From NCBI GenBank assembly GCA_945869845.1, contig CAMBRG010000018.1:1-40844 (forward strand): a DNA stretch of 40,844 nt, given 5' to 3'. Source of the DNA: Opitutus sp. GAS368 (GTDB taxonomy: Bacteria; Verrucomicrobiota; Verrucomicrobiia; Opitutales; Opitutaceae). The position numbers were made by a program, and so were the translations under genes. Under the pieces are notes generated by a model. That model was given only the letters and a program-made list of their open reading frames with translations, searched no databases and had not been told where the DNA came from. This document shows, piece by piece, positions 25,769-33,135 of the stretch; the first letter of the stretch is position 1; every line of letters starts with the position of its first letter.

Positions 25769-26579
25769 AATCTCGGCGCTTGTAGTTCTCATCAGCACCG
25801 CATCGGGCCTGCTCGCCGCCCCATTGAGCCAAACGACAGCGGTGCACGTTCAACCCGACGCCTTAGCTCCAGTCGTCACCTATCTCAAAGCGGGATCTGA
25901 ACCGACCGTATCTCTTGAGACGGTGGCGAATACCCCGGCAGGCTGGATGGCGGTCGAGTTGCAGGGTCCATTCGAAGCCTACGTGCTCAACAAGGATCTC
26001 ACGAAAGCATTGGATGTGGTACCGGGTGCTTCCCTGACGCTGGAGCCTAAGGCTGGGGCGGGTCTTTTGACGAAGTCCGTTGCCGGTGATAAAGCCACAA
26101 TCACCGGGCTGTATGGGAAATGGACCCAAATCCGCCTCGACCGGAAGCTTGTTGGCTACATCGCCGTCAGTGCAATCCCGGGTTATATGCCGCCGATTGC
26201 CACCACGCCCGCTTCCACCGACGGCAGGGCCGCAGCGTTGTCACCGCCCCCGGCTACGGCCGTCGCCTACGGCAGCGGCGCCGCGGGTCGCGCCGCCCCA
26301 ATGGTCAATCTTGGCGACGGTGGCGCCAGTTCGCTTCCCCGGCAGTTCTCTGGACGGTTTGTCTCGACTCGTCGCCCCTTCACTCCGCGTCGGCCTTACG
26401 ATTGGGCATTAAACGACGACGCCGGGCGCCGATACGCCTTCTTGGACGTGAGCAAACTTCTGCTCACCGAACAAATCGAGAAATACTTGGACCGCGCTGT
26501 GATTGTCTATGGCACGGCAAAAAATACTTCAGACGGCAAAGACCTCTTGATTGAGATCGAGTCACTTCAATTAAAATAG
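25758..26579 (+). CDS. Exported SH3-like repeat protein of unknown function
   Basis: 273 residues, start overlapping the rluB end by 11 bp, hence translationally coupled. Residues 1-20 are a signal peptide (LLAA cleavage). Two SH3-like repeats seem present (about 24-86 with 'VHVQPDALAPVVTYLKAG..GWMAVEL' and about 92-142 with 'GKWTQIRLDRKLVGYI'), then a Pro/Ala-rich linker (145-200) and a compact C-terminal domain (about 203-273) with 'RYAFLDVSKLLLTEQIEKYLDRAVIVYG'. That suggests a periplasmic, perhaps wall-associated, protein. I do not recognise a named family, and no enzyme motif is visible. Confidence 0.75.
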   Translation: MKFKISALVVLISTASGLLAAPLSQTTAVHVQPDALAPVVTYLKAGSEPTVSLETVANTPAGWMAVELQGPFEAYVLNKDLTKALDVVPGASLTLEPKAGAGLLTKSVAGDKATITGLYGKWTQIRLDRKLVGYIAVSAIPGYMPPIATTPASTDGRAAALSPPPATAVAYGSGAAGRAAPMVNLGDGGASSLPRQFSGRFVSTRRPFTPRRPYDWALNDDAGRRYAFLDVSKLLLTEQIEKYLDRAVIVYGTAKNTSDGKDLLIEIESLQLK

Positions 26580-26663
26580 ACCTCAAATCAGAATGCTAAC
26601 TCAGTTCGTTTATTCCAAATCGCTCGCGCGTTCGAACGCCGCCAGCCCCTTTACCTACTAGCC

Positions 26664-27548
26664 ATGGATTTGATCGACGGTAACGCCATCGCCGCCAGTC
26701 TCATTACCGAGCTGAAACAAGCCGTCGCAACCATCGAAGGACGAGCTCCGTGTTTGGCTCTGGTTCGAATCGGTGAAGATCCGGCGTCGGTATCATACGT
26801 TCGAAAAAAAGAAAAAACTGCGGCCGAGATTGGCGTTCAAAGCAGAATAATTTTGCCGCCACCCACAATCACCCAGAAAGAACTGGAGGAGTTGATTGAC
26901 GATTTAAACGCCGATCCCTCCGTCGATGGAATTCTCGTTCAATCACCGCTCCCTCCGACTCTGATCGAGGCCGAAATCTTTCGCAGAATCGCCCCCGACA
27001 AAGACGTCGACGGTTTCCACCCGTTGAATCTCGGGAAAGTCGCCCAAGACGATCCAACTGGTTTCGTCGCGTGCACGCCGGCGGGCGTGATGGAATTGCT
27101 CTCCCGAACTGGCGTTGATCTAGCCGGCAAACACGTCGTCGTGCTCGGCCGATCGTTGATCGTCGGCAAACCCGTCGCGTTGCTTGCGCTTCAGAAACGC
27201 GCCGGGGCGAATGCCACGGTGACGGTTTGCCATTCTGGCACGCACAATCTTGCCGCCATTACTCGTTCGGCCGACGTGCTCATCGTCGCAATCGGTCGAC
27301 CTGAATTCGTGACCGATCACATGGTAAAGCCGGGGGCCGTTGTAATCGATGTCGGCATCAACCGCGTTCCTGACCCTACGAAAAAAGCCGGATATCGGCT
27401 CACCGGTGACGTTCACTTTCTCTCCGTTGCTCCGATTTGCTCAAAAATCACCCCCGTTCCCGGAGGGGTTGGACCGATGACCGTCGCCATGCTGATGCGG
27501 AATACGATCCGTGCTCGAAAGCATCGGAACTTAAGCATCACGCCCTAA
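26664..27548 (+). CDS. folD: Bifunctional methylenetetrahydrofolate dehydrogenase/cyclohydrolase
   Basis: Interconverts 5,10-methylene-, methenyl- and 10-formyl-tetrahydrofolate in one-carbon metabolism. The 294-residue protein has the catalytic lysine region '[14 protein letters not shown]', '[11 protein letters not shown]', '[14 protein letters not shown]', the NADP loop '[16 protein letters not shown]' and the C-terminal '[19 protein letters not shown]'. All standard. It stands alone, 84 bp after the SH3-like gene. Confidence 0.97.
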   Translation: MDLIDGNAIAASLITELKQAVATIEGRAPCLALVRIGEDPASVSYVRKKEKTAAEIGVQSRIILPPPTITQKELEELIDDLNADPSVDGILVQSPLPPTLIEAEIFRRIAPDKDVDGFHPLNLGKVAQDDPTGFVACTPAGVMELLSRTGVDLAGKHVVVLGRSLIVGKPVALLALQKRAGANATVTVCHSGTHNLAAITRSADVLIVAIGRPEFVTDHMVKPGAVVIDVGINRVPDPTKKAGYRLTGDVHFLSVAPICSKITPVPGGVGPMTVAMLMRNTIRARKHRNLSITP

Positions 27549-27592
27549 CCTTGCACCCGGCGGCGCCTCTCCCCCAGCTTGAAGCTCACCCT

Positions 27593-27865
27593 ATGGCCGT
27601 TTCAAAAATTTTGGTCGCAGACGATCAACCTGTTAACGTCCAGCTGCTCAAACGTAAACTCGAGCGTGAAGGCCTGGTGCTTATCCCAGCTTTCTCGGGA
27701 CTTGAGGCCATCGATCGTGTCTCCCGCGCGAGGCCAGACCTGATGCGGCAGGATGTCATGATGCCCGCCATGGACGGAATTGAAGCGTGGCCACGCTGTC
27801 GGGCGCAGGCCGAGATCCGCTCGATCCCGATGATGTCGCCGGCGGCGGAACCGCTTGTATTTTAA
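27593..27865 (+). pseudogene. Truncated response-regulator receiver domain
   Basis: The 90-residue frame begins MAVSKILVADDQPVNVQLLKR, with the acidic pair D10/D11 and phospho-acceptor D54 in 'QDVMMPAMDG'. A receiver domain needs about 115-120 residues; here it stops after the fourth strand region ('RSIPMMSPAAEPLVF'), so the switch Lys and helix 5 are missing. In the same frame after the TAA the sequence reads 'LTRQNDERENRVEL', which looks like the 'LTARNDEENRV' block expected there, followed by another stop at 27945-27947. It is therefore most likely a decayed gene with a nonsense codon and a lost 3' end. No kinase is adjacent. Confidence 0.7.
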
Positions 27866-27961
27866 CTCACCCGCCAGAACGACGAACGCGAAAACAGAGT
27901 TGAGCTCAGTTCTCGGATTAAAGCACGTTTCACCGGACCACCCTAGATTGCCGCTTTCTTG

Positions 27962-28765
27962 ATGTCTATGATCGCCTTCATCGGAACAGGTAACATGGCC
28001 TCGGCCATGGTCTCCGGTTTGATTGCAAAAAAAATATCCCCTCTCGATTTGATTTGCATGGGTGGATCGGGCCAATCCGCGCAGATCCTCGCAGAAAGAA
28101 TGGGGATCAAGCAGGCCCCTGATCTAACCGCGCTGCTGGCCGACGCCTCTACGGTCGTGGTGGCGTTCAAGCCCCAGCACTTGGCCGCAGCCGATCCACG
28201 CCTAACGATCCTTACGGCTGGAAAATTGATAATTTCTGTCCTAGCCGGAAAACACCTCGCCCGGCTGGCCCAAGTTTTTCCCAACGCGAGGAATATCGTG
28301 CGAGCCATGCCCAACACTCCCGGCCAAATCGGCGCGGGAGTCACAGGCTGGTGTTCACTGCAAAAATTGTCTCCAGAAGATCAGGCCCAAGTCGCAACGC
28401 TGCTGGGTGCACTTGGAAAGCAATTCGAGGTTCCGGAAAGCCAAATGGACGCTCTGACGGCGCTCAGTGGGTGCGGCCCAGCCTATCTTTTTGAATTCGC
28501 TGCGGCCCTGCGCGAAGGAGGGATCGCCGCCGGCCTCCCCCGTGAACTCGCCCAAGCACTGACGATCGAAACACTCCTCGGATCCAGCAGCTTACTCGCA
28601 CATCGCCAAATCGAGCCGGAGGTATTGCGAAATCAGGTAACTTCGCCCAACGGCGTGACATTTTCCGGCCTAAAAAAAATGGAAGCCCTCGGCTTCAGAA
28701 ATCTCGTCGCAGCCGCCATTATGGCCGCAAAAGCCCGGTCGGAGGAGCTTTCGAAAAACGGCTGA
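27962..28765 (+). CDS. proC: Pyrroline-5-carboxylate reductase
   Basis: Last step of proline synthesis: reduces 1-pyrroline-5-carboxylate with NAD(P)H. The N-terminus has the Rossmann motif 'IAFIGTGNMASAM', then 'VVVAFKPQHL', 'ARNIVRAMPNTPGQIGAGVTG' and the conserved 'LSGCGPAYLFEFAAALREGG' and 'QVTSPNGVTFSGLKKME'. About 267 residues, typical. Possible starts are 27962 and 27968 (ATG) within three codons. Confidence 0.96.
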   Translation: MSMIAFIGTGNMASAMVSGLIAKKISPLDLICMGGSGQSAQILAERMGIKQAPDLTALLADASTVVVAFKPQHLAAADPRLTILTAGKLIISVLAGKHLARLAQVFPNARNIVRAMPNTPGQIGAGVTGWCSLQKLSPEDQAQVATLLGALGKQFEVPESQMDALTALSGCGPAYLFEFAAALREGGIAAGLPRELAQALTIETLLGSSSLLAHRQIEPEVLRNQVTSPNGVTFSGLKKMEALGFRNLVAAAIMAAKARSEELSKNG

Positions 28766-28796
28766 AATCGGACGAGATCAACACCGATTCAACTCA

Positions 28797-28818
28797 GAGA
28801 ACACAATTCCGTGTTCTC
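28797..28818. other. Perfect hairpin between proC and hldD
   Basis: Stem GAGAACAC (28797-28804) / GTGTTCTC (28811-28818), loop AATTCC, in the 82-bp gap. No T-run follows. Could end proC transcription or be a site in the hldD leader. Confidence 0.4.
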
Positions 28819-28847
28819 CCATACAATCTGGAAGAAACTATTTCAAC

Positions 28848-29846
28848 ATGAGCACTCTTGATGGGCGGATTTTGGTCACCGGCGGCGCAGGATTTATTGG
28901 CAGCGCGCTTGTTGCTGCGCTGAACCAACGAGGGATCTCTGAAATTGTGATTACAGACCTGCTTGGCTCCGACGAAAAGTGGCGGAATCTGACCCCTTTA
29001 AAGTTTACCGACTATCTGGAAGCCGATGATTTCCGGAAAAGAATCGGACAAAACCAAGCGGCACTGGGTGATTTCTCCGCCGTCTTCCACCTCGGAGCTT
29101 GCTCCGCTACAACGGAAAGGAACGCGAGCTATCTGATCGATAATAATTTCAACGTGACCAAAGAATTGGCCGCTTGGTCACTTGCGAAAAACATCCGCTT
29201 TATCTACGCGTCCTCCGCCGCTACCTACGGCGATGGCGCCCAAGGGATGGACGACCAAGACCCAAATCTCAGCCGGCTGCGCCCGCTGAACATGTATGGA
29301 TACTCCAAACATATATTCGACCAACACGCGCAGCGCAGAGGTTGGCTGGATCGGATCGTCGGCGTGAAATATTTCAACGTTTTCGGCCCAAACGAAGATC
29401 ATAAAGGCGATATGCGTTCTTTGGTGAACAAAGCCTACGAACAGATTAGGATGACGGGGCGAGTTGGCTTATTTAAAAGCTACCATCCCGACTTCAAAGA
29501 CGGTGAACAAATGCGGGACTTCCTTTACGTGAAGGATGCGGTGGAGATGACGTTGCACTTTGCAGAGAGCGCAACCACCGCAGGTGGCCTTTTTAATCTG
29601 GGATCAGGCGCCGCAACGACTTGGCTGACCCTCACTCGGGCAATTTTCTCAGCGTTAAATCTGCCGCCTCAAATTGATTTTATCGAGATGCCCGAAACCC
29701 TAAAGGGTAAATATCAATATTACACCAAGGCCGACATCACAAAACTCCGAACTGTCGGCTATCGACGGCCGATGACGCCGATCGAAGACGCAATCCGCGA
29801 TTATGTGCAGAACCACCTGGCAACCGATCGGCGACTTGGTGGTTAA
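28848..29846 (+). CDS. hldD: ADP-L-glycero-D-manno-heptose 6-epimerase
   Basis: Makes ADP-L-glycero-D-manno-heptose for the inner core of lipopolysaccharide, which implies an LPS-bearing outer membrane. Extended SDR of 332 residues: 'ILVTGGAGFIGSALV' (NADP loop), the family-specific 'LGSDEKWRNL', 'LGACSATTERNASYLIDNN', 'SSAATYGDGAQGM', Y-x-x-x-K in 'MYGYSKHIFDQ' and 'GVKYFNVFGPNEDHKG'. No other heptose genes are adjacent. Just downstream begins the disturbed region with a pseudogene on the opposite strand. Confidence 0.97.
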   Translation: MSTLDGRILVTGGAGFIGSALVAALNQRGISEIVITDLLGSDEKWRNLTPLKFTDYLEADDFRKRIGQNQAALGDFSAVFHLGACSATTERNASYLIDNNFNVTKELAAWSLAKNIRFIYASSAATYGDGAQGMDDQDPNLSRLRPLNMYGYSKHIFDQHAQRRGWLDRIVGVKYFNVFGPNEDHKGDMRSLVNKAYEQIRMTGRVGLFKSYHPDFKDGEQMRDFLYVKDAVEMTLHFAESATTAGGLFNLGSGAATTWLTLTRAIFSALNLPPQIDFIEMPETLKGKYQYYTKADITKLRTVGYRRPMTPIEDAIRDYVQNHLATDRRLGG

Positions 29847-29847
29847 A

Positions 29848-30110
29848 CTAAAACCTAGGTGGGTGGCGAGCCAAGCCATCGGCAGATAAGCGCCGACCAG
29901 CTCAACCGCCATAAACTAACGGGGAGCCTGGAGTATGAAACCCACGGTTATCCCGCCGGCGAGAAACCGACTCCCGATCGGGTAGGCGAATGCATCCCGG
30001 CAGGAGCCGGCCGCCCCGAAAGCGAGGAACGCGCCGACGAAGGCGCCAAGCGCATGGGCGAGAAACGGGAAGCGGAAATGCTTCGGTCCGAAGCGACGAA
30101 ATGAATTCGC
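29848..30110 (-). pseudogene. 5'-truncated integral membrane protein gene with in-frame TAG
   Basis: Read on the minus strand, the frame gives 'PKHFRFPFLAHALGAFVGAF', 'RDAFAYPIGSRFLAGGITVGFILQAPR', a TAG stop (29916-29918), then in the same frame 'FMAVELVGAYLPMAWLATHLG'. From memory this follows a small conserved uncharacterised membrane protein of three to four TM helices, in which the block reads roughly 'FPFLAHALGT..GG..F..PAP-W-F...D....YLPMAWLG'. The stop sits at the position of the tryptophan (TGG to TAG), and the first TM part is missing where the Hsp70 gene region starts. No new start or ribosome site rescues it, so I call it a pseudogene remnant. Its end nearly touches the hldD stop. 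Confidence 0.65.
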
Positions 30111-30195
30111 CCACCTCAGAATCCTATCGCCGCGTCTTCGTCCTCGTCTTCTGCGTCGCTTCACCCCCTGCTCCGCGTCCCGCTTCCGCGCGCTC

Positions 30196-31473
30196 ATGGA
30201 CACCTTCATTTACGGCATCGATTTCGGCACCAGCAATTCGGCGGTCACGATCTGGAACGCCACCACGCGCTCGCTCATCCGCGACCCGCGCATCGCCGGC
30301 GTGGATGCCACGTTGCTGTATTTCCCCGCCACCTCGGCGCGCACCGCGCCCGTCATCGGCAACGCGGCCAAACTCCGCTACATCGAAGACGAGATGCGCG
30401 GCCGCTTTTTCCAGGCGATCAAGACCATTCTCCCGTTCAGCTCGTTCACCGAAACCGTCATCAACAACCAGTCTTTCCAGATCGAAGAACTCATCGCGCT
30501 CTTCCTGCGGAATCTCAAGGCCCGCGCCGACGCCGTCACGGGCCAGGATGTCAAACGCGTGGTCATGGGCCGCCCCGCCGTCTTCTCCACGAATCCCGCC
30601 GAAGATCAACTCGCCGAGACCCGGTTACACCGCGCCGCCGTGCTTTCCGGGTTCAAGGAAATCTATTTTCAATACGAACCCATCGCCGCGGCCTTCGCCT
30701 ACGAGTCGCGGATCGCGAAACCCGAACGCGTGCTCGTCGGCGACTTCGGGGGCGGCACGTCAGATTTCACTGTCGTCCAACTCGATCCCGCCCGCCAAGG
30801 CCTGACCGACCGCATGGCCGACATCTTGGCCACCGGTGGCCTGCCCATCGCCGGCAATAAATACGACGCCGCCACCATGTGGCACAAGGTCACCCCGCTC
30901 TTCGGCCGTGGCGCCACCTACGATAGTTGGGGCAAGCAAATCGATGTCCCCGACTCACTCTACCGCACCATCTGTCAATGGGACCAAATCGTCTTTCTGC
31001 GTAACGCCAAAAAAATGGACCTCCTCTGGCGCCTCACGGGCCTCTCCAGCGATCCCGCCGCCTTCGAGCGCTTCCAGGCCCTAATTCGGGAAAACCAAGG
31101 CTTCGCGCTCTTTCAAGTCATCGAGGCCGCCAAGATCGAGCTCACCTCAAAAATCACCGCGCCCCTCACATTTACTCACCCGCGCATCCCCATCGACCTC
31201 CGCCTCACCCGCAACGAGTTTAACCAAAACTCTGCCGATCTCACCGCCGCGATCACCGGCTACCTCGACACGTTTCTCGCTGAATCGAATATCCCGCCCG
31301 CTAACATCGAAACCGTTTTTCTCACTGGCGGCACGTCGCTCCTGCACAAGCTCCGCCAAGAGTTCGTCACCCGCTTCGGCCAAGAAAAAATCCGCGACGG
31401 TCAGGAATTCACGAGCGTAGCCGACGGTCTCGCCCTCAGCGCGCCGTTGTTCTTCCCCGAGCTACACCGGTAG
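30196..31473 (+). CDS. Hsp70-family (YegD-like) ATPase, nucleotide-binding domain only
   Basis: 425 residues, containing the actin/Hsp70 ATPase fold and little or no substrate-binding domain: 'YGIDFGTSNSAVTIW' (phosphate 1), 'EPIAAAFAYES', 'VLVGDFGGGTSDFTVVQLD' (phosphate 2) and 'TVFLTGGTSLLHKLRQEFVTRFG' (adenosine). This matches the stand-alone Hsp70 proteins such as YegD, of unclear function, not DnaK. Its last codons and stop recur about 1.4 kb downstream (see the 40-bp repeat). The start at 30196 (MDTFIYGIDFG) is clear from the family. Codon use is strongly C-ending compared with the genes before it, which may mark acquisition. Confidence 0.88.
   Translation: MDTFIYGIDFGTSNSAVTIWNATTRSLIRDPRIAGVDATLLYFPATSARTAPVIGNAAKLRYIEDEMRGRFFQAIKTILPFSSFTETVINNQSFQIEELIALFLRNLKARADAVTGQDVKRVVMGRPAVFSTNPAEDQLAETRLHRAAVLSGFKEIYFQYEPIAAAFAYESRIAKPERVLVGDFGGGTSDFTVVQLDPARQGLTDRMADILATGGLPIAGNKYDAATMWHKVTPLFGRGATYDSWGKQIDVPDSLYRTICQWDQIVFLRNAKKMDLLWRLTGLSSDPAAFERFQALIRENQGFALFQVIEAAKIELTSKITAPLTFTHPRIPIDLRLTRNEFNQNSADLTAAITGYLDTFLAESNIPPANIETVFLTGGTSLLHKLRQEFVTRFGQEKIRDGQEFTSVADGLALSAPLFFPELHR
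31429..31468 (+). repeat. 40-bp direct repeat, copy 1 (3' end of Hsp70 gene)
   Basis: The 40 bp encoding the C-terminal 'LALSAPLFFPELH' of the Hsp70 protein are repeated without mismatch at 32826-32865. Beyond the repeat, copy 1 continues GGTAG and copy 2 AATAA, each giving a stop codon two bases on. Confidence 0.9.
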
Positions 31474-31497
31474 ATTATTTCTTCAAAATCCGCGATC

Positions 31498-31569
31498 GCA
31501 AGGAGCTGCGCTCTGCTCGGCGACGAAGCAATCCAGCTGGATCGTCACGGCGCGCTTCGCGCTCCTCGC
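31498..31569. repeat. REP-like long palindrome after the Hsp70 stop
   Basis: An imperfect inverted repeat centred on ATCCAGCTGGAT (31531-31542); the outer arms GCAAGGAGC (31498-31506) and GCTCCTCGC (31561-31569) pair with one mismatch. The text 'GGCGACGAAGCAATCCAG' recalls the dispersed palindromic repeats 'GATTGCTTCGTCG..CTCCTCGC' common in several bacterial genomes. It fills the gap between the converging Hsp70 and partner genes. Confidence 0.5.
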
Positions 31570-31591
31570 GCTGAAAATCCGATTCCCGCCC

Positions 31592-32101
31592 TCAGCCGAC
31601 CATCGCCCGTCTTTCCCGAAAACGCACCTGCCGCAGCCGCGCCTTCTCCCGCTTCACTGCCGAGCTCACCTTAGGCCGACCCCGCCGGATCTTCGGCTCA
31701 AATTCCGACGTGGTGAAGACGTTGCGATTTCTAAATTCGTTCGGCGTGTCCAACAGCAGGTGCGCCCGCATCCGGCGGCCCGGCGTCGAGAACCACGGCT
31801 GGTCCAGCACATAGCTCGGATCGCTCGTCCAACGTGGCGGCGCCACCTGCGCGCGACGGCAAATGAACTCCACCTGCGCCGCCAAAAACGCGTCGGCCAC
31901 CTCGCCCAAGGGAAACCGCCCCGCCAATTGCTCCGGTCGGACTTTTACCGCCGCCAGCAGTTGCGCCCGGGTCGAAAGATGCCGGAGCTCATGAAACCAA
32001 TCCCGCAGGTTCATCCCGAATTCCTCGATGGAAGCGGCGCGACGGGCGACGGCTCGCGCCGTCTCTGGCCGACTCAGACGTGGTCGCTTACTTGGGTTCA
32101 T
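31592..32101 (-). CDS. Basic partner protein of the nucleotidyltransferase (unknown function)
   Basis: 169 residues, not a known enzyme. Features: Arg-rich N-terminus, the block 'NLRDWFHELRHLSTRAQL' (31-48), 'ADAFLAAQVEFICRRAQVAPPRWTSDP' (69-95), a conserved-looking 'PWF' (102-104), then 'LLLDTPNEFRNRNVF' (115-129) and a highly basic C-terminus (139-165: RRGRPK..KREKARLRQVRFRERR). From memory, 'W..DP....PWF......+..LL..SP..FR.RN+F' describes small proteins commonly encoded beside DUF6036-type nucleotidyltransferases. The start overlaps the upstream gene by 14 bp, so the two are coupled. An internal Met at residue 30 is an alternative start. The basic tail suggests nucleic-acid binding, by inference. 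Confidence 0.72.
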   Translation of the reverse strand: MNPSKRPRLSRPETARAVARRAASIEEFGMNLRDWFHELRHLSTRAQLLAAVKVRPEQLAGRFPLGEVADAFLAAQVEFICRRAQVAPPRWTSDPSYVLDQPWFSTPGRRMRAHLLLDTPNEFRNRNVFTTSEFEPKIRRGRPKVSSAVKREKARLRQVRFRERRAMVG

Positions 32102-32717
32102 GGCGGATTTTCTCCAGAATTTCGGTGATCGCGAGTTGCGTGGCCTCCGGCAACACCGTGTCGGGAAAGAACGCCTCGACCACCGTGGCCACCGCGTCCA
32201 CCGACTTGATCTTGGTCACCCGCAGCAACGTCTCGATGTCGTGATAGTCACCCGCATAGCCCGGCAGCGGTTTCCGGCTGGCCATGACCTTCATCGCCAA
32301 CAGGTATTTCGCCGTGGGCCGCGTGATGTGCAAACCGGCGCGCAAAACATTCGGCAGCGGGAGCTCGTTCTTCGCTTCCTTCGTGCTCACGAAGAGCCGC
32401 ACGTTGTCGTTCAGCCAGTCCTCGGCGAGCCCGCGCTCACGGGCTACTTTGGCCACCAACCGCCGCCCCACTTCCGGCGGGCGGATGATGGCGTCCACGT
32501 CCTTCGTCACGTCACGCGCATCATAAGCCAGCAGCATCACCGCACCGCCGTAGAGCGTCATCTCCAAGCGAACACCCTCTGCCGCCGCCAATTCGGAAAT
32601 CCGATTCAGCGCCGCTACAATTTCCGCCTTAGTTAGATATTTCAGAGGCACGCTGCAGAATAAAGCGTTACAAATTCGAAGCGGCAACAGCGAAAGCATG
32701 GGAAACGGAGCGACCAT
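32088..32717 (-). CDS. DUF6036/AbiEii-like nucleotidyltransferase
   Basis: 209 residues from the ATG at 32717, chosen because GGGAGGAGG stands 2 bp before it (core GGAGG at 5 bp), a strong ribosome site; other starts (32699 ATG, 32651 GTG) are possible. The polymerase-beta-type nucleotidyltransferase core is seen: 'LYGGAVMLLAYDARDVTKDVDAIIRPP', with GG (57-58) and the metal acids D73 and D75. Further on are the 'LLAMKVMASR' helix and 'GDYHDIETLLR'. This matches AbiEii/DUF6036 type proteins, many of which are toxins or regulators in two-gene cassettes. It is the first gene of the pair, followed by the basic partner with a 14-bp overlap. The role (toxin, tRNA nucleotidylation, or other) is not shown. 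Confidence 0.78.
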   Translation of the reverse strand: MVAPFPMLSLLPLRICNALFCSVPLKYLTKAEIVAALNRISELAAAEGVRLEMTLYGGAVMLLAYDARDVTKDVDAIIRPPEVGRRLVAKVARERGLAEDWLNDNVRLFVSTKEAKNELPLPNVLRAGLHITRPTAKYLLAMKVMASRKPLPGYAGDYHDIETLLRVTKIKSVDAVATVVEAFFPDTVLPEATQLAITEILEKIRHEPK

Positions 32718-32825
32718 CGCCTCCTCCCAACGACCTTCACGTCCGATCACCCTGCGCCCCGCACCGATTGACCTTCAAATCTGCTCAAATCGCCGCGTCC
32801 CACGCTCCGCCAAGCACCAACCGGC

Positions 32826-32865
32826 CTCGCCCTCAGCGCGCCGTTGTTCTTCCCCGAGCTACACC
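32826..32865 (+). repeat. 40-bp direct repeat, copy 2 (displaced Hsp70 3' end)
   Basis: Exact copy of 31429-31468, again ending just before an in-frame stop (TAA), but without the rest of an Hsp70 gene upstream. It forms the right border of the nucleotidyltransferase cassette and abuts the inverted-repeat elements. Confidence 0.9.
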
Positions 32866-32990
32866 AATAATACCAACGTCACATGAGATTTGGCCTTTTG
32901 TAAGCCGTCCGCTTGCGGACGCACCGAGCGCCTGCAAGCAGGCTGCCTCCGACGGAAAGTCTAAAAACCAAGCGGCGCTGGTATAACACC
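32866..32990. repeat. Inverted-repeat element A (MITE-like)
   Basis: Begins near AATACCAACG and ends near CGCTGGTATAA, an imperfect terminal inverted repeat. Inside are two perfect hairpins: CGTCCGC (32906-32912) / GCGGACG (32915-32921) and GCCTGC (32930-32935) / GCAGGC (32938-32943), each with a 2-base loop. No gene is visible inside. Confidence 0.5.
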
Positions 32991-33116
32991 AATCGCCCGA
33001 TCTTTTCGCATCTTGGTCGGGCTCGACCTTGGTCGATGCCTCCACTGCGGGCCCGCGAGCGCGGCTCGGACCAAGATCCGGCCCTACGGGTAAAAGCACC
33101 GGGCGATTGGTATAAT
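32983..33116. repeat. Inverted-repeat element B (MITE-like)
   Basis: Perfect 12-bp terminal inverted repeats ACCAATCGCCCG (32988-32999) and CGGGCGATTGGT (33100-33111), with TATAA-like bases outside. A second pair inside, GCATCTTGGTC / GACCAAGATCC around 33008-33078, makes a nested fold. It shares its left end with element A. Nothing in it looks coding. Confidence 0.6.
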
Positions 33117-33135
33117 CGGCCAGCTTGGTGCGTGT

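Noticed and set aside
26755..26775. TTCGAATC-like stretch resembling a tRNA T-loop
   Set aside because: It lies inside the folD coding sequence and no acceptor or anticodon stem flanks it.
29916..29918. TAG in the membrane-protein frame as a recoded codon (pyrrolysine or readthrough)
   Set aside because: The gene also lacks its 5' part and no pyrrolysine or suppressor system is visible; simple decay is enough.
31469..32825. Insertion sequence or integron origin of the nucleotidyltransferase cassette
   Set aside because: No transposase, integrase or attC-like site is seen between the 40-bp repeats.
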